The position numbers were made by a program, and so were the translations under genes. Positions 4,525-6,364 of a DNA stretch of 6,364 bases are shown piece by piece. How positions within the stretch are numbered: the stretch's first letter is position 1; the number at the start of each line of letters is the position of its first letter. Origin of the DNA: Phycisphaerales bacterium (lineage in GTDB: Bacteria; Planctomycetota; Phycisphaerae; Phycisphaerales; UBA1924); the NCBI GenBank assembly GCA_019747615.1, contig JAIEQQ010000631.1:1-6364 (forward strand), read 5' to 3'. The notes under the pieces are model-generated. The model was not told the origin of the DNA, searched no databases, and saw only the letters and a program-made list of their open reading frames with translations.

Positions 4525-5229
4525 ATGGCCTCCATCCTCATCATCGCGCCACATCCCGACGACGCCGAGTTCACGATGGGCGGCACCATCGCCCTGCTGG
4601 CGCGACAGGGCCATCGCGTCACCATCCTCGATCTCACCAGCGGTGAGCCCACGCCCCACGGCACGCCAGAGATCCGCGCCCGCGAGACACTCCGCGCAAC
4701 TGAGGCACTCTCGCCAGCGGACAACCCGATCAACCGCATGAACCTCGGCCTCACGAATCGCCAGCTCACGCATGACCTGGCTTCGCGATACGCCGTGGCG
4801 GGCGTGATCCGACGGGTGCGGGCCACGGTGATGTTCGTGCCGTACTTTGAGGATGCGCACCCGGACCATCTGGCGGCGACGCGGATCTGCGAGGATGCTC
4901 GATTCGATGCGAAGCTCAGCAAGCTCTCGATGCCCGGCGACGAGGGCCAGCCGCCGATTCATCCCACGCGGCTCATCTACTACTACGCGACGCACCTGAA
5001 GATCGTCCCGCAGCCGAGCTTCATCATGGACATCACCTCGACGATCGAAGCCCGCCGGGCCGCGATCGTCGCGTACCAATCTCAGATCGGCCCGCACACC
5101 GCCAACGCGGGCCTGGCGTCGCGGCTGGACATCGAGGCGGAGTACTTTGGCTCGCGCATCGGCGTGGCATTCGGCGAGCCGTTTTTCGTCCGCGAGCCGC
5201 TGGGTCTTGCGGGGCTGAACTTCTCCTAA
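4525..5229 (+). CDS. bshB1: BshB1-type bacillithiol biosynthesis deacetylase
   Basis: The protein (234 aa, the usual family length) belongs to the zinc-dependent GlcNAc-PI de-N-acetylase/LmbE family. BshB1 enzymes remove the acetyl group from GlcNAc-malate to give GlcN-malate, the middle step of bacillithiol synthesis in the cytoplasm. The zinc and catalytic motif is HPDD at 10-13 (in APHPDDAEFTMGGT). The second motif, HPDH at 112-115 (in YFEDAHPDHLAA), supplies the third metal ligand, His115 by family analogy. DLTSGEPTPHGTPEIR (36-51), YYYATHLK, PSFIMDIT and AYQSQIG are typical of BshB1 rather than of mycothiol or PIG-L enzymes. No other start codon exists between the in-frame TGA at 4483 and ATG 4525. 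There is no clear Shine-Dalgarno sequence. Partner genes bshA and bshC are not in the window. Confidence 0.9.
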   Translation: MASILIIAPHPDDAEFTMGGTIALLARQGHRVTILDLTSGEPTPHGTPEIRARETLRATEALSPADNPINRMNLGLTNRQLTHDLASRYAVAGVIRRVRATVMFVPYFEDAHPDHLAATRICEDARFDAKLSKLSMPGDEGQPPIHPTRLIYYYATHLKIVPQPSFIMDITSTIEARRAAIVAYQSQIGPHTANAGLASRLDIEAEYFGSRIGVAFGEPFFVREPLGLAGLNFS

Positions 5230-5235
5230 GCCAGT

Positions 5236-5247
5236 CGGCGATCGCCG
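5236..5247. repeat. 12-bp perfect palindrome after bshB1
   Basis: CGGCGATCGCCG reads the same on both strands and lies 6 bp after the bshB1 stop. It has no loop or T-run, so it is not an intrinsic terminator. Function unknown. Confidence 0.4.
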
Positions 5248-5280
5248 GATTTGCCGCCTGTCCGGAGGGTAATCGCGCGT

Positions 5281-5329
5281 CAATTTGGGAGGTTCGCCGA
5301 ATACCCCTGATGAATCAGGGGGCAAATTG
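5281..5329 (+). promoter_or_regulatory. Nested inverted repeats between bshB1 and the secreted-protein gene
   Basis: An outer pair, CAATTTG (5281-5287) and CAAATTG (5323-5329), encloses an inner perfect hairpin, CCCCTGA (5304-5310) with TCAGGGG (5315-5321) and loop TGAA. A 16-nt segment on the left side is unpaired or may form a weak third stem (TTC/GAA at 5293-5301). The structure could be an attenuator or the 3' end of the bshB1 transcript. The nearest T-run (5345-5349) is too far for standard termination. Confidence 0.5.
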
Positions 5330-5348
5330 TGAATAATCTCGCAATTTT

Positions 5349-5370
5349 TCAGTAACCGTTCAGAAACCGT
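5349..5370 (+). promoter_or_regulatory. Tandem 11-bp direct repeat, candidate regulator site
   Basis: TCAGTAACCGT (5349-5359) is followed immediately by TCAGAAACCGT (5360-5370), with one difference. An 11-bp head-to-tail arrangement is the format bound by PhoB/OmpR-type winged-helix response regulators, although the bases are not a Pho box. TAGGCT (5372-5377) just after it is a weak -10. AATAAT (5332-5337) is a better -10 match upstream, but lacks a -35. The regulatory role is inference. Confidence 0.45.
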
Positions 5371-5402
5371 GTAGGCTCTGGGGAAGTCCCGAGGTGTCCG
5401 CG

Positions 5403-5451
5403 TGGATGCCCGGATCCATGTGCAATGGGATCTGCAACCCATGGATTGCAG
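5403..5451 (+). promoter_or_regulatory. Structured 5' leader with mutually exclusive hairpins
   Basis: TGGAT (5403-5407) can pair with ATCCA (5414-5418). CTGCAA (5432-5437) pairs perfectly with TTGCAG (5446-5451) around an 8-nt loop. Alternatively TGCAATGGG (5421-5429) pairs with CCCA (5438-5441) and TTGCA (5446-5450) across a 4-nt bulge. The last two share TTGCA and cannot coexist. The region ends 15 nt before the ribosome-binding site AGAGGAG (5466-5472). No known riboswitch class is recognised. Confidence 0.4.
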
Positions 5452-5465
5452 AACTGTGCTGGAAC

Positions 5466-5472
5466 AGAGGAG
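5466..5472 (+). promoter_or_regulatory. Ribosome-binding site of the secreted-protein gene
   Basis: AGAGGAG lies 7 nt before ATG 5480 and is the best Shine-Dalgarno match in the window. It fixes the start so that the protein opens with a clean signal peptide. Confidence 0.7.
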
Positions 5473-5479
5473 CGTATTC

Positions 5480-6364
5480 ATGCGTCGATTCAATCAGAAA
5501 GCGGTTCTCACCGCGGCGTGCCTGGGGCTTATTGCCCCCAGCGTGTTCGCTGTGGACTTCCCCGAAGTCGAGCCCAATGACACCAAGTCCACTCCGAACG
5601 TTCGGACCCTCGCCCCGGGCGACTCGGTCTCCGGAAGCACCACCGGCACGTCCACTCTGACAGCGGGGCTGACTTCGTCGGACAACTTCGATATCACCAC
5701 GACCGCCGCGCCCACGCCGGGCATCTGGCGCTATCGCCTCACGATCACCAACACCGGCACCGCCGGGCACACCGGCTCGCTCCGCGGCGTCTCGCAATCC
5801 GCAACCGGCCTGGGTGCGTTCACGACGGACTCGGCCGTGCAGTCCAGCTCGTCGTCCACGGTCCCCGCCCGTATCAATCAGTGGTACGCCAACGAGAACG
5901 CCTCGCGAGTAATCTATCGCGTCGCGGGCACCGGCACGACCACGGGCACGTACACCTCGACTCTCTCGCGCGACCCGGTCACGCCGACGGTGATTCCCGA
6001 CACGATCTCTGCTGGCAACATCACGTTCTCCAGCATCGGCCAGACCGCCACCGATACCGAGTTCTGGATCTACGACTCCAACTTCGTGGCCATCGCTGAC
6101 GCCGGCAACGACGACGAGTCGATCGCCAGTGGTGGCACCGGTGGGACACTCCAGAGCCGCTTCACGCGAGTGCTGGCTCCGGGCACGTACTTCCTCACGG
6201 TTTCGCGCATCAACTTCGCCAACAACTTGGCCTCGCCCGCCGACGACGACTTCCGACTTGGCGCCGTGCTGGACTTCCCCAACGCGACGTCCGTCTCGTC
6301 GACCATTGCGACCGCGACCGACCTTGACTATGTGATCACCCACTCCGGCGGCACCGTTCCGATC
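5480..6364 (+). CDS. Secreted PPC/DVUA0089-like protein, partial at the right edge
   Basis: The 295 codons visible stay open to the end of the window, so the C-terminus is missing. Residues 1-24 form a signal peptide: MRRFNQK, then a hydrophobic core, then VFA with cleavage likely before Val25. The mature protein begins with VEPNDTKSTPN (30-40), the EPNDT opening common in bacterial pre-peptidase C-terminal (PPC) or DVUA0089-like extracellular domains. Later come EFWIYDSNF (194-202) and GNDDES (209-214), followed by LAPGTYFLTVS (232-242), which is the paired pattern of that fold. ASPADDDFRLG (251-261) is acidic and could bind calcium. The composition is Thr/Ser/Gly-rich with almost no Cys in the mature part. 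Such planctomycete proteins often end in a PEP-CTERM-type sorting tag, which would lie outside the window. Specific function unknown. Confidence 0.85.
   Translation, partial: MRRFNQKAVLTAACLGLIAPSVFAVDFPEVEPNDTKSTPNVRTLAPGDSVSGSTTGTSTLTAGLTSSDNFDITTTAAPTPGIWRYRLTITNTGTAGHTGSLRGVSQSATGLGAFTTDSAVQSSSSSTVPARINQWYANENASRVIYRVAGTGTTTGTYTSTLSRDPVTPTVIPDTISAGNITFSSIGQTATDTEFWIYDSNFVAIADAGNDDESIASGGTGGTLQSRFTRVLAPGTYFLTVSRINFANNLASPADDDFRLGAVLDFPNATSVSSTIATATDLDYVITHSGGTVPI

Noticed and set aside
5304..5349. Intrinsic terminator for bshB1
   Set aside because: The hairpin at 5304-5321 is not followed directly by a T-run; the nearest is 24 bases away.
5394..5660. Cys-containing plus-strand frame overlapping the start of the secreted-protein gene
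   Set aside because: It lacks a ribosome-binding site and its residues beyond the leader are out-of-frame readings of the signal peptide region; a leader peptide cannot be supported.
4504..6343. Long minus-strand frames (329 and 327 codons) opposite bshB1 and the secreted protein
   Set aside because: They are antisense shadows of two well-supported genes in GC-rich DNA, with Arg/Gly-rich translations and no recognisable domain.

Overview
The window looks like a chromosomal fragment from a GC-rich bacterium, most likely a planctomycete of the Phycisphaerae type. That placement is inference. It rests on three things: a tRNA-dihydrouridine synthase of an atypical kind with NLACPVKK and FGSGDV motifs, a BshB1-type bacillithiol deacetylase, and a secreted protein that begins with an EPNDT motif after its signal peptide. 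No mobile-element enzyme, CRISPR array, rRNA or tRNA was found.

Layout. Positions 1-372 are a palindrome-rich stretch with a 12-bp perfect inverted repeat, a third copy of the same arm, several tandem palindromes and a good sigma-54 (-24/-12) match. It leads into a 148-residue receiver-like protein (373-819) that lacks the phosphoacceptor Asp. Positions 820-1404 have no credible gene but hold a degenerate ~100-bp direct repeat 200 bp apart and a 10-bp perfect hairpin. A 59-residue single-span membrane protein (1405-1584) follows, with an intrinsic terminator after it. Positions 1711-2367 have no convincing gene. They hold a heptamer tandem repeat and a second strong terminator (2185-2231) whose upstream gene is not identified.

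From 2368 the window is gene-dense. A minus-strand dihydrouridine synthase (2368-3927) carries a ~120-residue insert containing a second heptamer array. Diverging from it by 9 bp is a plus-strand pair: a lipoprotein (3937-4482) and bshB1 (4525-5229). After a structured 250-bp leader, a secreted repeat/PPC-like protein begins at 5480 and runs off the right edge.

Functionally, dus is tRNA modification and bshB1 is low-molecular-weight thiol synthesis. The lipoprotein and the secreted protein belong to the envelope or exterior. The lipoprotein and bshB1 are close enough to share a transcript, but nothing shows they act together. The left third is more unusual for its non-coding structure than for its genes: heptamer arrays, palindromes, an orphan terminator and a putative sigma-54 control region.
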